Source of the DNA: Bimastos eiseni
Lineage: Eukaryota; Annelida; Clitellata; Crassiclitellata; Lumbricidae
Direction of reading: 5' to 3'
DNA: 64,000 nucleotides
NCBI GenBank assembly: GCA_959347315.1
Contig: OY365807.1
Span: forward strand, 13,691,818-13,755,817
Part shown: piece after piece, positions 14,790 through 29,700 of the stretch
Layout of the letters: each line of letters starts with the position of its first letter
Position numbering within the stretch: position 1 is the first letter of the stretch
Position numbers and translations under genes: made by a program
The notes under the pieces: model-generated
The model's input: the letters and a program-made list of their open reading frames with translations, nothing else
Database searches by the model: none
Told to the model about the DNA's origin: nothing

Positions 14790-17700
14790 CTTAATTCTTA
14801 TTCTCTGTGTGTGTGTGTTTGATGTGTTGAATGTATACATTTCACTAATTCATATGTCAACATTTGTGTATATATGTAACACACTTGTCTTATTTGTATA
14901 TTATGTCTTTACGTACATTGTACGTATGTGGAGTCCTATTTTTAGCTATTTATTGAGTGCAGATGTTGATGTAAGTTAACCTCTTGACATCGTCTGAATT
15001 ATTATTTGTTACTTTAATAAATAATTGTAGGTCTTGCTGGCAAGTTAATGTGCACCTGCTGCTTGGACATATCAATCAATCAATCAATCAAAGCCATTTT
15101 CATTTTCAAATACCACATGGACGACAAGTGCAAACACACACACACACATAATGCACGCATGCACACAATACGTGTGTGTATGAGGCAGAGTTGTACCGTG
15201 TAGCCTATAATTATGGACCTATGCCCAAATCAGAATTTTCTTAGTTTACTAAATGGATGGCTATCACATTAGTTTATCTAACGTATGGTATGGCATGCTT
15301 GTTTTGATCGTTTCATTCTTGATTATCTTCCTTTCCTACATCATGATTATCTTGGTCTACCTAATTGTTGCCTACTTTTGTTGAATATGTTATGAATTGC
15401 CTCTGACTAATGCATCAATACCTTTGTTTACTATTGTATTGACTATTTAAAATCACTCATACAGCCATACATACACTCATGAACAATTACTTCAAGATTG
15501 CCTTTATCATATTCATAAGTGCTCTTACTTGACTAAATTGCTGCTAACCTGTGCTGCTGTTGTGTGTGTGTTGTCATCTACAGATGGTGATGTTACAGAG
15601 GCAGCAACATGAGGAGGAATTGTATGAACTGCAGAAGCAGAAACTGCAAGAGGAGAAGAGAAAGGAATGCTGGGAACAACTGAAACACAAGCGAAAGGAT
15701 GAAGAAAGTAAACAGGAGACAAACTGCCTTTCTTATGTATTATTATAATAAGTACTGTGTACAGAGAGCAGTCACTATTACAGTGTGTTTTTGAGATTGG
15801 TGCTAATTAACATCTTTATCATGATGTTTGGTAGATAGTTAATTAGTTATCTAGCTTTATTGTTTGTAGTGCCTTTTTAATACCTTTCAAAAGCATTGCA
15901 TGTTCTCTAAAACTATTGTATAGTTGGTAGACATAACAGTCGGTGTCTATTGTTGAGCTCTAGTTCATCAGCAATGAATAGATCTTTCTGTGGCAATTTT
16001 TGTAGACAACTCAACCAAGTGCAGTGCACTGTAGACACAAATTTCAACAAGTTGGTAGAGGAAAATCTCTTTATCAGTGTAGTGTTTTTTTAATACTGAT
16101 AGTGATCTAGTATTTGAAAACCATCCGATAGCAGGCAAGAGATCTAGGCCAAAAACAATTGATTTGCAGAAGAGTCATAATTTTTGTGTTATCGTAGTAA
16201 TCTACCTAGAAGACAATGAGTGTTGTTCTACATATGCTGATTATTCGGTTAATTCATCATCAAGCTGACAAATTGAAACTTAATTTACAGTAATTTATTT
16301 AGTTTATATTCTAGAACAATTTATGGGCCCTACTCGTCGGCTGCAAAATAGTCAACACATTTTCAAAATTGTTTACGGTTTTTGATTTAACACATGTGTT
16401 TAAACAAGAGGCAGAGTATGAAGTTCTTATCGTCCTTATTTTCAGTGTGAACTCTTGTGCTTAAGGCCACAAGTTGTACTAAATAGAGCGAGGTGCTGGT
16501 AGGTGTTTTCTAAGTACATGGCTCCTAAAGCACAGCTGTCTAATGATATAGTCGATGAAAGCATTTGCTTGCATATTTTCCTCTTGGGGCATTACTGTTT
16601 GTAAGCTACAAATACACAATTACACATGCAACCTATTTGTCGGGCAAAAATGTATGCATTTTTAGAGAGAGTATAAATCTCCAGAAGTGTTGCATTTAAA
16701 ATGTACATTTGGTTTTCGTGCAATTAATTTGACCAAGAAATGTGCGCACTTTGTTACCCAGTATGGTGCAAGATAATCCATTTGACAACAGCTGTAGTCG
16801 AAGTGCTTTACACTTGACAGCTCATTTGTAGTATGGATTGATGAACTTGGTTTCCTTTGCACTCTCAAAAAGATGTCTATTTTTACTGACGGCATGAACT
16901 AACGTATACCTGGAATGTGGTAGATATTAATCACCAGATATCAATTTGTTTGACAAGAACATTTCACAAAGTGAGAAGCATTTTTGACAAGTTATGAAAC
17001 TTGATATAAGCAATTTTTTTAGTTTTATGAGACTCTGTTTTGCCATGTTGTATTTGATCATTTCTATGTCTGTGGATGCAGGTGCTGTGGCGTCGGCTGC
17101 TGTTAAGCAGAAACTTCGCGAATGCCTGCTCAACAAGAGCCAGAGAGAGTTGCACGGTCCCTCCGACTCACCCCCAGAATTCCAGCACTGGTACGTCCCG
17201 GTCGAATCTCAACCAAAAGTGTTATAGATTTTCCCTTTCATACTGTTAGTCGGTGGCACTGTATTCAAGAAGTGTAGATCCTTGAGCTGACCCCTGGAGG
17301 CATCGAACTTGTTTTCTAAGCCTTGCTTGATAAGGATTGTTGCCAAGTCCTGACCCTTCCTGCCTGCCTGATCTTCCCCAGTGGCAGTGCTACACCAGGA
17401 CATGCCAGGGCAAATGCCCTGGTAAATTGTCTTTCCCCTGGTCACTGTCCTGCCACTTTCCACTAACCACCAGACTCCAGTATATACTCTTGTTGCATGC
17501 AGCACACTGCGCACAGGGCATGGCTAGCCTTAACCACATGCACTGTCCTTCGTCAATCTAATTCTTCCTTGAACAGTTCGCTATCTTCACGTCGCACTCA
17601 TGCTCTAGGCTACTACTCTTTGATTTGGCTCTACAATGGCTGTATTTTATTTTATTTCGAGTTTCCTTCGTAAAATTATTTTAAAATTTAGTATTTGTAA

Positions 17701-20700
17701 TTGTTTATTATTTCTAGGGCATATAGCTAGTTATTTTATGTATTTGTGCAGCTTTTTTCTCTCACAGACATCATTGTTCTGGTCTTCTCTATTAATATTA
17801 GCCAGACACTTGTACAGTGGAAGCTGCTGCAGTATTTATTCATTTTCAATCTTTACCCATAAAGTATGACTGGATTAAAACCACTGATTTGAACTATGTT
17901 GCAGGTCAACCCAGCACAGCTCGCTTGAACAGCAGTCGCCTCCAACTACGACAAAATGGTCCCCACCACTTCATACACTCTGCAAGTACGATGAAGAGTA
18001 TCCACTTCGCAAAACAGGTAAAACTCAGGTTAAATGATTTGCGTGAAAGGAGGTGATAGGTAGAATGGTTTGCAAGGTAAAGTAGGATAAGGCAGGATAT
18101 GAAGAGATTCACAACCACTGTCCCTTCTGCTTTGCCCGACAGACAGCAATGGTTTTCAATGTTAGACACCGCATGCAAGTATGCATATGCATATATATAT
18201 ATATGTATAATATATATACATATATATATATAATATATATATATATATATTATATTTGTATACTAGCATTTTTGGACCCAACTTTATCCATGTAGTTTAA
18301 TATAATTGCCTCTTACTCAGTGGCTTCAGTGGCTTTGCCCTGGAGAATGTTGTGTACTCGTGTCTCCCTTTTCAATTCCATCCTCTCTAACCCTGACCAC
18401 ATTCTAAGAAATCTTCTTCCTCCTATTAGATGTGTGGAGTACTAGATGCGCTTATTTGCATGTTAAGGCTGTTGTTGTTTGCATCAGGACTGAACATAAT
18501 ATTTTAATTTAAATGATGAATTTTGAGCTGAAAATAGTTGCATTTACCTTGAAATTTGCATGAGAAAGTTCTGTACAAATTTCAATTTCCACAGTGTCGC
18601 AGTTGCAAGTTTTTAGTTCATCTGTTCTCAACCTGTGGGTCGCGACCCCACGTGGGTTGACTTGCGATTTGCCAGGGGTCAAATAGAACCCTCAGGAATT
18701 TGAAATAAAATTTTTACAAAAGCAGTTGTCAGCGTAGTTTCTCATTTTCAAAATTTATGTAATCATGATTATTACACTAAGTACAGCACCATAGCGGCTT
18801 AAATTAATCATTACATATTTCCTGTACTGTGATTCATTTAATAAAGATATTGTATAATAACCAACAACAAAATATAAATTGCTCTTTTAGTTAATGATTT
18901 ATTATGCTGCTGTGCATGAGATGAATGAGTTGAAGATCAAATAGTAAGAAGTGAAACACATGGTAGTGAAAACGCAGTGAAGGCAGTCCCCCCATCAATT
19001 TCATAATTGGGGTCGCCTCAACTTTGGAAATATTATTGAGGGTCACAGGACTAAAATGATGGAGAACCTCTGTTTTAGTTGGACAGACAAACAGACGAAT
19101 CTTGACAATGTTTGTAAGATATATGCATATTAACATTTATATGTATATATTGCATGCAATTGTTTCACGGGATGTGAGCCATTGACACTTAATACATGCA
19201 TACACGTGTATATGTTGCGCATAGTAGGTTGCTTCAGAGTGTTGTCTACTGACTGTTCGTTGTTTCAGTGTCAGAGCCAAGTCTGAAGATGCGTCCTTCC
19301 AAAGTATCGCTTCGGCAGAAGGTGATGCAGAGAAACAGCCAACTGATGCGACGCCGAGAGATGTATCGCAAACGAATCAGTTCAACAGGTACATCACTTC
19401 ACCTCCCACACCTACAAATGCTTCAAGTCTGTTCGTTTCTTCCAAAGTTGGACCGAGAGCATTTCTGTGTTGTTGTATTGGAGAGATGCTATGCAAATGT
19501 TGTGAATTAATGAACGAATGAATGAATGAATGGATGAATGAATGAATTTGTTCAGTTGTAAATCTAAATGTTACTTCTCAAAGCGTGAGGTGGTCTTGAA
19601 GCCAGCCGATGAACTGAACTTGCTTCTCTTAATGCACAGAACATGCTCAAATGCAAGGCAAAAGATCATTTGAAAATCTATTCTGCAACATGCACCTACT
19701 GCAAATTGGATTCAACTTAGTCATTATTTTATTTGCAATTTTTTTTAGATTTCTTGTTAAATGAAATATGAGCAGTTTGCATATTGTTTTCAAGATACAT
19801 AAATACTGAGCATTTGGTTGGGCAAAAAGTCTTGTTGCTGCAGACTATGTACTTCGATAATGTGCTTTTAGTTGATCAGGATTCGTCTCCAAACTCTCCT
19901 CCGACTGTCATCAGCTCGCAGGATTCATCTGTCGATATGGGAATTCTGGAAGAGGTATATCCTTTTTTTTCATTTGCAATGTTCTTACATGTAGACAGGA
20001 GCAAATTTCTTAAGGAAAACTCCTCAGAGATGATTCGAAGCTGGCATCACACTACCATACAATATTCGTTTAATTCACCAAAAGTGTTCAAACTGACATG
20101 GCTGTAACTTAAATTACACTAGATCTGTCAGTTTAGTCATTTCGTTGTAAATGAGGGGGGATCCCACTGACCCCATAACAGGACAATTAATAATGCATCT
20201 AGTAAATGTTCTTGAAAAAATGAAGCAAGGTATGAAGTTTTTACTGTCCTTCAAGCATGCAGGGGGTTTTGACGAAACGACTTTATTGCTGATTCTAGAT
20301 TCGATCCAATAAATTTGCAATATTTGGTTCTGGGCACTGTTTGTTCTCTGCAATCACAGAAATTTAAAAAATCTGTTATGTTCGTGCAAGGTGTGATTCA
20401 AACAAGAGTTTATGCACTGAACTATTTAAAATAAACTGTTATATTGTTTATATTGAAATTTACACTTTGAACCGCATCGAGTAAGAAAATGACCGACTGT
20501 CCGACATTTTTCTTGATGCGTTGATTTATAATTTTAGTAGCTCATACGAATTTTTAATTAGAAATTTTGCCAAAGGAAGTCGCCCAAATGAGTTGCTATT
20601 TTTTTAGTAAATAAAAAAGAAGTTGTTTTTTATATTAAATATATGTCTTCTTTTGACATTTTTATCAGCCAATTCCAATTAATTGGTCTGTTGCAAAATC

Positions 20701-23700
20701 TGGCAGAAATCAGTTTACAGATCAGGATTCAGTCCAACCCATCTTTTCTACCAGGGTTGGGCCAGGAGTTCCTCTGAGTAGTTATCTTTTAGGGGCACTA
20801 TATAAATGCTCTGAATAATCAAATGTTGCGAATTACTTTACAGCCTGTTCTGTAGTGACATGTCTGAATGGCCAAGCATGGTTTGCTGCCATGGGGTATT
20901 CTAGAAGTTTTGTACCGTGTGCAACTGATTCGATTTTGACAAGGATTGGTCTCAAAATATACATCATGTGTGTAATAAGTTTATTTAACGACGCATCCAT
21001 GACAAGGATGATATGCGTTAAATATATATATATATACATCAGTGAAATATACTTCAGTGTTGAGGCACATTTTTATATAACGCTGAACTTGAGAACGTTT
21101 GGCCAATAGTGAATGGCGAGTTTTTGCGCCATTTTCAGGGTTGGAAGCAGGGACCATGCTCAGGTATGGACCAATGTACGTGTGGATCTTCTGCCTTTGG
21201 ATCTGCATGCATCCAATGTATTGTAGTGATCCAGAAATGGCGTGGGATTGGCGAAAACACTATGGACTAAAGAGATTTGGAGACATTGAGTCTACTTTAC
21301 AGAACATAGGCCTACTAGCCATAAAAACTCGGACCCATACCAACCCAGAAAGACAAGTCAGATGGCACAGACAACCAAGCCTGAGTACACCCATGCAACC
21401 CAGAAAAGATTCCCAGAAAAGACCGCTACTATCCAAAAATAGAAGACGAACAGCATGGCCGGTATAAGTGGGACAAGTATCAGTGTAAGAAATAGCAGAA
21501 GATGCTGTCAACTGTCACAGCAGCAGCAGCAGCAGCTGTCCTATTTCCGTTGTGAATCTTTTTGGTCTATTGATTTCTCCATTTGGCTTGCTGCTGCTGA
21601 TGCTGATGCTGCTGTGGCTATTTCTGGAGATCTCTATTTTTAGTTGCGCTATTGAATGGCATCGGTCTGGTTACGAAGCGCGTGCAGAAGGAGGCCGAGC
21701 GACTTGCAGTCTGATGGATTAATCTCTATTGGCAGAATAATACGTCCTCCCTCTGTTCACTCATTCTGTGCTCAGCTATTGCACTCATAATTATGCTCGG
21801 CCGCTGTTCTGAGACATCGTGCTAGGCAGTCGCTGTGCTCGTGTGCTCGAACGCTGTGCTCAACCATTGTTATGCTTCTGTGCAAGGCCGCTGTGCTCAA
21901 AGCTGATCTAGCGATGCTAGACCTGTGTGCTCAGCCAGATGTGCTCGGCTCTTGCGTGGGGTGTTGTCTGCTGTCAAGGCTCTGCTAAGAATAGTCAACG
22001 TTTTTGTCGTCAGTTTTGGACTTCGCTCAGAAATAATGGCATTTGCAAATGACTAAGTCATGCATCCAATAGATCCTTGAAGGGAAGGAGGGAGGGAGGG
22101 AGGCAGAGGAAGGAGCAGGAAGAGGAGGAGGTGGAAGAGGCTAGGTAGGAAGAAGTAAGACTTGGAATGGATGGGAGGTGGTGGAAAAGAAGATGTTTGC
22201 AAAGGAGGATGAGGAAGGAAATGAAGGGTAATAGGAAGACATGGAAAGGAAGGGAAGAAGAGCAGTAGGTGTTGGACTAGGACTACTAGGACTACGTGAA
22301 TTGGATGGAAAGGAGGAAGTTGAGGAGGACAATGATGGAGAAAGGAGGAAACAAAGATGAATAGATGAAGGTAAACAATTGTTATGTAGCTTAATAGTAA
22401 TAACAATGACAATTTATATGTGCGGTCATACTGCTATAAGGGCGCCTCACAAAACGACTAGCTTCATGTGTGTCATTTGACAAATCCTAGCAAAATGACA
22501 TAGATCTCACCATTTCAGACTATTTAGTCCTTTAACCTTCATAATGGGGTGTCTGCTTGTTGGCATTCTATGTCTTTATCTGTCTGTCTGTCTGTCTGCC
22601 ATCAGGCCACTCTGAATGGGCTTTTGCACCAGAATAACAATTTGTTATGAGTCTAGTGCGCTTTGTAATGTTTGTATCTGGTATTAGCATGCAGTACTTG
22701 TGTAAGGGCATTGACTAATGTGCCTTTTTTAAATGTTTGTTTTGTGTTAAGAGGACTGATGTGTAGGTCAACGATTTGCTTGTGGTGTTTGGTAGGAACC
22801 TAGGGGATTTGGTGGACTCGATTTCCAACTGTCTGCAGGCAGCCAGAGCCGACCGGACATAACTGTTGGCCAGCCACAGAGAAGTCCTTTTGCCTATAAA
22901 CCATCAGCCATTGTAAGACTTAGTTTATGTTTTCTGCTAAGATGAACTCTACCAAGATATGTCTGGATTGGCAGACTGTCATTCCCTCATTTCTTTCATT
23001 ATTTCTTCTTTCTGCGGTCCTCAAGTTCATTTCTTAAGTCCTTCCGTCTTTCCTTCGAGCTATCCTACCTTCGTTACTTCCTTCCTATCTTCATTTCTTC
23101 GTTCCAACCATCCAGTCTTCAAGCCTCTCTTCTTTCCTTCCTCATTTACATCTATCCATTCTTCCTTTATCCCTGCCTTTCTTCCTTCCTTCTTTCTTGT
23201 GATCCATTAATTCATCCATCATTCTTTCCTTCATTCCTTACTTTTTTCTTTTCTATCCATGATTTCTTTTTACTGAACTCATTCCGTCCTTCACTCCTTC
23301 CTTCATTTCATCAATCTTTTTCCTTTCTTTCTTCTTTCTTTCTTTGTTCATTCATCCATCTTATATGTTTTGTGATTGGCTTAGACGAGATATTGTGATG
23401 ATGATGATATTCATTTATTTTCATTTTTTTATTGTCATTATTATGATAACGTAACAGATGTCATATTGCATCATGGGTTACAGGGAAATAAACGAACTGT
23501 CTAGGTGTTTATTTAGCGTTAAAATATTGCTGGACCAGACTATGATGGACATTTTAAATTCCTGTAAAGTACTCTAAATATGTAGTTGTTATTGTCCTTA
23601 CTGGGGAATTCCTTGCTGTGTTTTAGGCCACAGTGGCGTTTAGTGAGTGCAGTGGAATAGGAGGCTCTACATGGTTGTGGTTCCTCTCGATGTTCTGTAT

Positions 23701-26700
23701 GAAATTTAGATCCTCAGCAGATCCTATGTGGTTTTCCATTGTAGGACTGCCTTCACGTATAATATATCCCATCACCACTGTTCTCGGCAGTAGTTGCTCG
23801 AGTTCTTGATGATCTGATGCCTTCCCATACACTCACCAAACAGGCAAAGATGCAGTAGGCAGGAAGCTTCTGCAACTGCTTTCAAGCACATCATATGAGT
23901 CCATGACACATGCAGTGCTTGAAGCAATGCAGAGTAGGCATAGGTTATTTCTTTCAAGTGTAGGGTCGCACTAGATCGTTTACAAAGGTGACTGCACAGA
24001 TTTCCAGTGACTCACTACCCAAATCGCCCCTTTTATCAGCTGAAGCAGCTCCACTCTTTTCCTCCTCCAATTACCTGCATCTGTCTAGATTTGAAATAAT
24101 TCAGCCTGAGGTTATTTTTTTGTGGCCTACTATGAGTCAGCCAAAAGATCTTTTCTGACATCAATTGGTCCCTTCCACTTTTCCATCTTTCCACCTTTGC
24201 CTCTTTCCTTTGCTTTTCGATTCATTGATCTTTTCATATTTTTTACTTAAAGTCGTCGTTCCACCTCTGATTCCTTCCTTTTTTTCCTTCATTCATTCAT
24301 ATTTTTGCCTAAACAAGACGTAAAGTGGTGCATTCCTATTTTCCATCGATTTTTCCTTCTTTTGTTGCCTTCCATCGTTTTGTATTCATTCATTGTTTCT
24401 TTTCAATCAAATATGGCATGAACTGGATTTTCAGAGCATGACTGCCCTTCGTGGCTCTGAAGCAGAGCTGGAAATGGCCGCCGCCTTGTCGAGTCATTAC
24501 GGTAGCCTACCACTGGTTGGTGGCATCTACCACCGGGCTTCATCCGAGGCGACAGATGGTGACAGTGTCCCAGAAGGCCAGGAGATGATGTCGGGCAAGG
24601 CTTTTGATGGAGACCCAAGCGATGGTCATGGCCCAAGGACCATGGGCTCCACCGGAGGACCGATGTTTCCGTCTCACCTGGACACGGCCAACTTGACCGC
24701 ATCTTACGTTCAGGCGCTGTTGCTGGCAAGGTATGTCGATCGTGGAGTTAATGTCAAATATGTGATCGGATTGAATGGTTAAGATCCAGGCTGACTGGGC
24801 CTGTCATGAGCTACCCAGAAGCCCAGGTACCTGCTCAAAGGACGGTGCCGGGCCGGGAATGCAATACCCAAAATTGGCTGTCTATAGTCATTACTTTAAA
24901 ATGCAAGGAGCCTGTGGTGGACAGTGGGAATACCAGTGCAAAGCCAATTCAGCACTGAGGTTGAAGTCCCACAGACTCACCATTACCTAGCTATGTTTCT
25001 GCATCAGCTGTTATTCACCATAGTTAGTAAAACTATTAGGTTGAGTATCATTTATAAACTGAATATGTTATGTCATTCATTGATAAAGCTGAAAAGTGTA
25101 ATGCCTTCAAGGAAATGCAGTCTTTAATGGTTTAGCTTAGTTGCTGTTTGAATGGCACTGTGTGATAGGGGTGGGTAAATAACACAACTTCTTTCCCTAT
25201 GAAAAAATTAATTTTTGATGGTCAATTCACAGCAGCCCAGTTTTAATGATTTTAATTAGTGCTGTTAGCGATTACATTTTTAAATATCAACTATTTAAGA
25301 ATTACAAATTATTTATTTATCGACTTGTACAGCCATAGATTTTATTTATTCCCCTATAAGTAATACAAGATGATATACAAAATTAACATTATTCATTGTT
25401 TATCTCTTAATAGTAATACCAGGGCACCTTATCGGATATAATAAGCAGTCTTCAATTGATCGCTCAAATAAATGTGATCACAAACATTTGAATGAACGAT
25501 TCATCGATTTGTTGACCTGGGTGTTGACTTTAACTGTAGTCTTTAGTCTCTTTTAATCTCATGTTGGCTTTTGGTGCAGTATTGGTTGATGTCTTGTGCA
25601 ATATACACTGACACGATAGAATTTTCTAATTATTTACTAATCTCCTTTATGTCCCACTAAGGATGCTTATTTAATGATGTGTTGTCTCTTAACGTCTGAA
25701 ATGCTGTGAAGTGATGACTTCTTGTTATAATGATTCCTTGATGCAGGTCTTCGCTACCTCGAACTCGGTCGGAGCCAATTCCTCTTCCGGTTCAGCTGCT
25801 GCTTCAGCAACATCAGCTGCTCATGCAGAAACAACAGGAGCAACTGCATGAAGAAAACCGGTTTCACCAGAAACAGGTCAGCTGCAAGACTCACGTGACT
25901 TCTCAACTTATTTCCCATAACTTCATTGCTCATGTAGTATAATCAAAGATAACAGTAGTAGAAAGTGGTTCGACTGGGACAAGCATCTGCACTTAACCTA
26001 GTGCCAAGGTTATTATGCAAACTGAGGCAAGTCTTTGCACCAACTTAGTGCTTAGGTTATGATGCCTACCTGTAGATTTGTACTTGTCCATGCATTCGTC
26101 TGCCCTGCACTAACTTTGTGCGACTGGGACAAGCATGTGCACCAATCTGTTGCCTAGGTTACGATGCCTGCCTATAGGTATAGATTACTCAGTCTTTTTG
26201 AACCTATAAGTAGACATTGGAATGCTTCGATGTGCTATCACCTGTCACCCAGTAGGTCGATGTACATTAGCTGAGGATTCCCTCAGTTTTGACGACGACA
26301 TGACTTGTCATCAGTAACATCCCAACCATTATGTTTGTGATTCCATTTGACAATAAATTTAACGATGACATCGCCTATTTGGGCACTGACTTCTTTCAAA
26401 TCCTTTTCACCATTTTGTTTTAGCCATTTGGTGGCGCTCAACTCAAGTGCATACGTGGTCAAAATTCACACCTAATTATGTGTTTCATCCGCTAACAATC
26501 GAACATTTGTTTCAAAATAGATTCAAAACAATACCTGCTAATCACCATCGTAATATTTAATCTTTGCTTTGAATCCCTTTGAAAGCTAAGTTACTTTTGT
26601 CATATATTTCGATTACATGCTGCCACACTATTGTTTGCAAAATTGATATTGCAAAGAAAAATCTGTGAAACAATGTGATGGTGATGATGATGATGATTAT

Positions 26701-29700
26701 CGTTTATTATCAAGACAAGGTTGGCAAACTGCAACCTAGTTACAAGATATTTGTTATGAATAATGTTTGGTTTTGATGACAAGGGCCAATCTATTACATA
26801 TGCGTGAACAGTACTCTTGGGATAATGTTTTTATGGTCTTTTACGGGCAGGGTAAAGTCGTGAGGCCTTGGACGAAAGTTGTCCAAGCGCTTATTGACAA
26901 TGTGATACTATATGAATTGCAATTAGTTTTCATCGCTACTTTTGCTCTTTAAAAATCCATTTTGAAATGGGTTTATACATTTCCTTCTCATTGATTTCAC
27001 ATTCAATTTTCTTTGCAATATGCAGTATAACAATATCAACAAGTTTTTCATCAACTCAGGAATCAAATGACTCGGAACAATCGAGCCACTTCGCAAGCGA
27101 TTTATTTCCACATCTTCTTGTTATTTTTTCAATTCTAAATATATCTGTGATTATATTTGATATATTAATTTGCCGCTTTGTTTGTCTGTTTCAGAAGGTG
27201 TTACACATTTCAGGCAGCAAGAAGGTGATGGAGAATGTCGATGAGTCTGTCGAAGGTGGGCAAGGACAGGTAATAATTAATCACTATGAAGATGCTAACA
27301 TCTAGTGTTGGTATATATATGCCTTTTTTCAATACATTACATTTTGCAAGTTATGTTCCTAACTCTTTAGGCAATCAAAGAGGAAGACCATGCCTTTTAA
27401 CCATTACTCGAAGCTTTTCTCACAGTTTGTTATAATTTCTATTAATGCCTAGAAAAGCACCTATCGGATTTTTACATGGATTCTTCAATTTTTGCGGTTT
27501 GACAAGAACCTATCATCAGTTGATGGCACCATATAAGCTATAGGTTAGCTTGGATTAGGTGTGTTTTTAAGTAAGTGATGATTATTTGGCAACAACAGAA
27601 ATAAATAATGCAGGTGATATGTTATCACACCTTTAGAAGTTCATAAAAGGCAGGTTGATAAGTGACCAGGTATACTGTAAGTTTGATTACAATACCTGTA
27701 GCATCGTCAGTTTGGTCCTTTACGATTGCAACTGTCAGCACAATTGCTGAGAGTTGTGTAGCTAGTACATGTATGTTCCATCAATGCTCAATTACTTATG
27801 TGGATGATCCATAGATGTTCATAATTTAAATACACATACATACATACATGTACATGTTAATTAGATTTTCAGTTTTTGTATTTTTATGTCTCTAAGAAGA
27901 TGTGACATCATAATGGAAAGCTTTGTAAAGTCCGTATATGAGTCACACTTGCAAATAAGATGCATTCATCAATTCATTGACCAAGAGGCATTATTAATGA
28001 CAACCGTAATTATGTGACTATTGTATGTACGTATAAATATATGTATATATGTGTGTATGTATGTATGTATGTATGTATAAAAAGACATAGGTAGTATTAA
28101 GCCATAAATTGGTGATAGCTGTTGAAATTTATTTGCTTTTGAGTTGTTACTTTGAAAGGGCACTGTATAAGTTTTTGAATGTTCAAATGAGTTGCAGCCT
28201 TGCATGGCTGCCATAAAGTTTTATTCGACTCCTGTAATGACGTGTGATGATCCTATCATGCGATGCTTTGTAATAATGCTGCAAAGATTGTTATTATTAT
28301 TCGTTTTATTTGTTCCCTTTCCGGACCTATGCTGTCTTTAACAGCCTCCTGGTCTATAATTTAATACTTATAATGGTTGAAATAGTAGTCCTTATTTATT
28401 TTCTTATTAATTGGCTATCAAAAGCCAGTGCTTATTAAACATGTTGTAGATTTATCTCATTAGCAATTGCTATTTTAGCCCTGTTTGCCAAAACAGTTAG
28501 TGCAAGTCGTCTGTATCTATATGCTAGCATGAAGCTATGGGAAGCCTAGAAAATCTTTCACTTCATATTTTGGCATTCAATAAATGTGATTAAAGATTGG
28601 TTCTTTGTTTGGTTGCAAATAACTGAGACTCATATAGTCCTGTACATAGATGCTCAATAGTGTTCATGTGCATGCATACGTGTAGATTCCCCATGGATGT
28701 TCGTGTGCATACATATACGTTGATGCTCTATAGTTGTTCAGATACCTCGCCCTTCTGCATATCGTATTCAGGTCTACTCGCTACTTTTACAGCAACTATC
28801 CAACGTTAAGATGTGGAACAAAGTTTATCAACAAAACTATTACATAAACCACTATTTACAAGAGTTTTTATGTGCATTCTCAAGGACATTCTCCATCCAA
28901 CTGAACTAGATGTGGAGGAGGAGGAGGAGGTGGATGTCATAGTCATCGATGATGCGGTTGGCGGCATCCAGGATGGTTCATCTCAGATCATGGATGGCAA
29001 CCATCTTGTCAAGATTCGTAAAGCATTCCTCGACAAGAAAAGGGCGCGGACGATTTCCGGTGACAAGCTATCTTCATCGTTCGCCCCTCCACCGACGTCT
29101 ATGGCGGGAAAGCCGAACCTTGAGCGTGGCCACTCGTGTCCGATCAACCTCACCTCTCGTCAGGTGTCGCTAGATGCCACTAGTAGAAGACGACCTCTGA
29201 CAGGTAATTGTGTCATTATGGTTGTAAATAATAATTGTAATAATTGTAAATAATAACAGTATTTTTGTTTTTAATTGGGTCAACTGTCTTTTTGAAAATC
29301 CGATTTTCGACTTTAAAACAGAAAATCGGAAAGATTAAAACTATTGTTTGTCTGAGTTTGTGCCAAGTACTACAAAACTCGAGCCGAGCCAAGTTCCAAT
29401 CCGAGTTTCGGTTCATCCCTAGTTATTATGCAGTACCGTGTCTTTTCTGTTACTGGCCCTGCAATCTAGCATGGGTTCCCTGTGGCACTGCGTCTATTGC
29501 CTCGAGTCCCTACACCTTGTTGCCATGTTTTATCCTAACCTGAAGACTGTCCTTTGTAGCTGAGATTCTGTCGGAGGCGCTTCTGAGTAGACAATCTTGA
29601 AGGGGCATGATATAAATATCTTAGATGAATGAACTCTGTTGTTCTGTTTGCAATTGCAATGGCAATTACAGCTTCCAACTTGACACATGCTGAAGGGTGC

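Larger units (their letters stand above)
6926..15583 (+). other. HDAC intron 3, the longest (8.7 kb)
   Basis: It holds LINE fragments (8400-8990, 9290-9530, 13990-14190), a decaying tandem-repeat field (about 9950-11760), AT microsatellites and, at 7108-7160, a reverse-strand element tail ending in CTTA repeats. I see no extra exon. Transcribed in the + direction, it would be a natural place for enhancers, but nothing in the sequence proves that. Confidence 0.55.
19955..22795 (+). other. HDAC intron 8
   Basis: It contains a LINE 3' end (20700-20825), a 122-codon orphan frame (21099-21467), a CAG run (21519-21537), a GCTGTGCTC-type repeat field (about 21745-21965) and a purine-rich GGAGGA tract (22078-22350). 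Confidence 0.55.

Noticed and set aside
22053..22412. 119-codon minus frame rich in Pro/Ser/Leu
   Set aside because: Mirror of a GGA-rich simple-sequence tract.
24403..24729. 108-codon minus frame
   Set aside because: Antisense shadow of HDAC exon 10.
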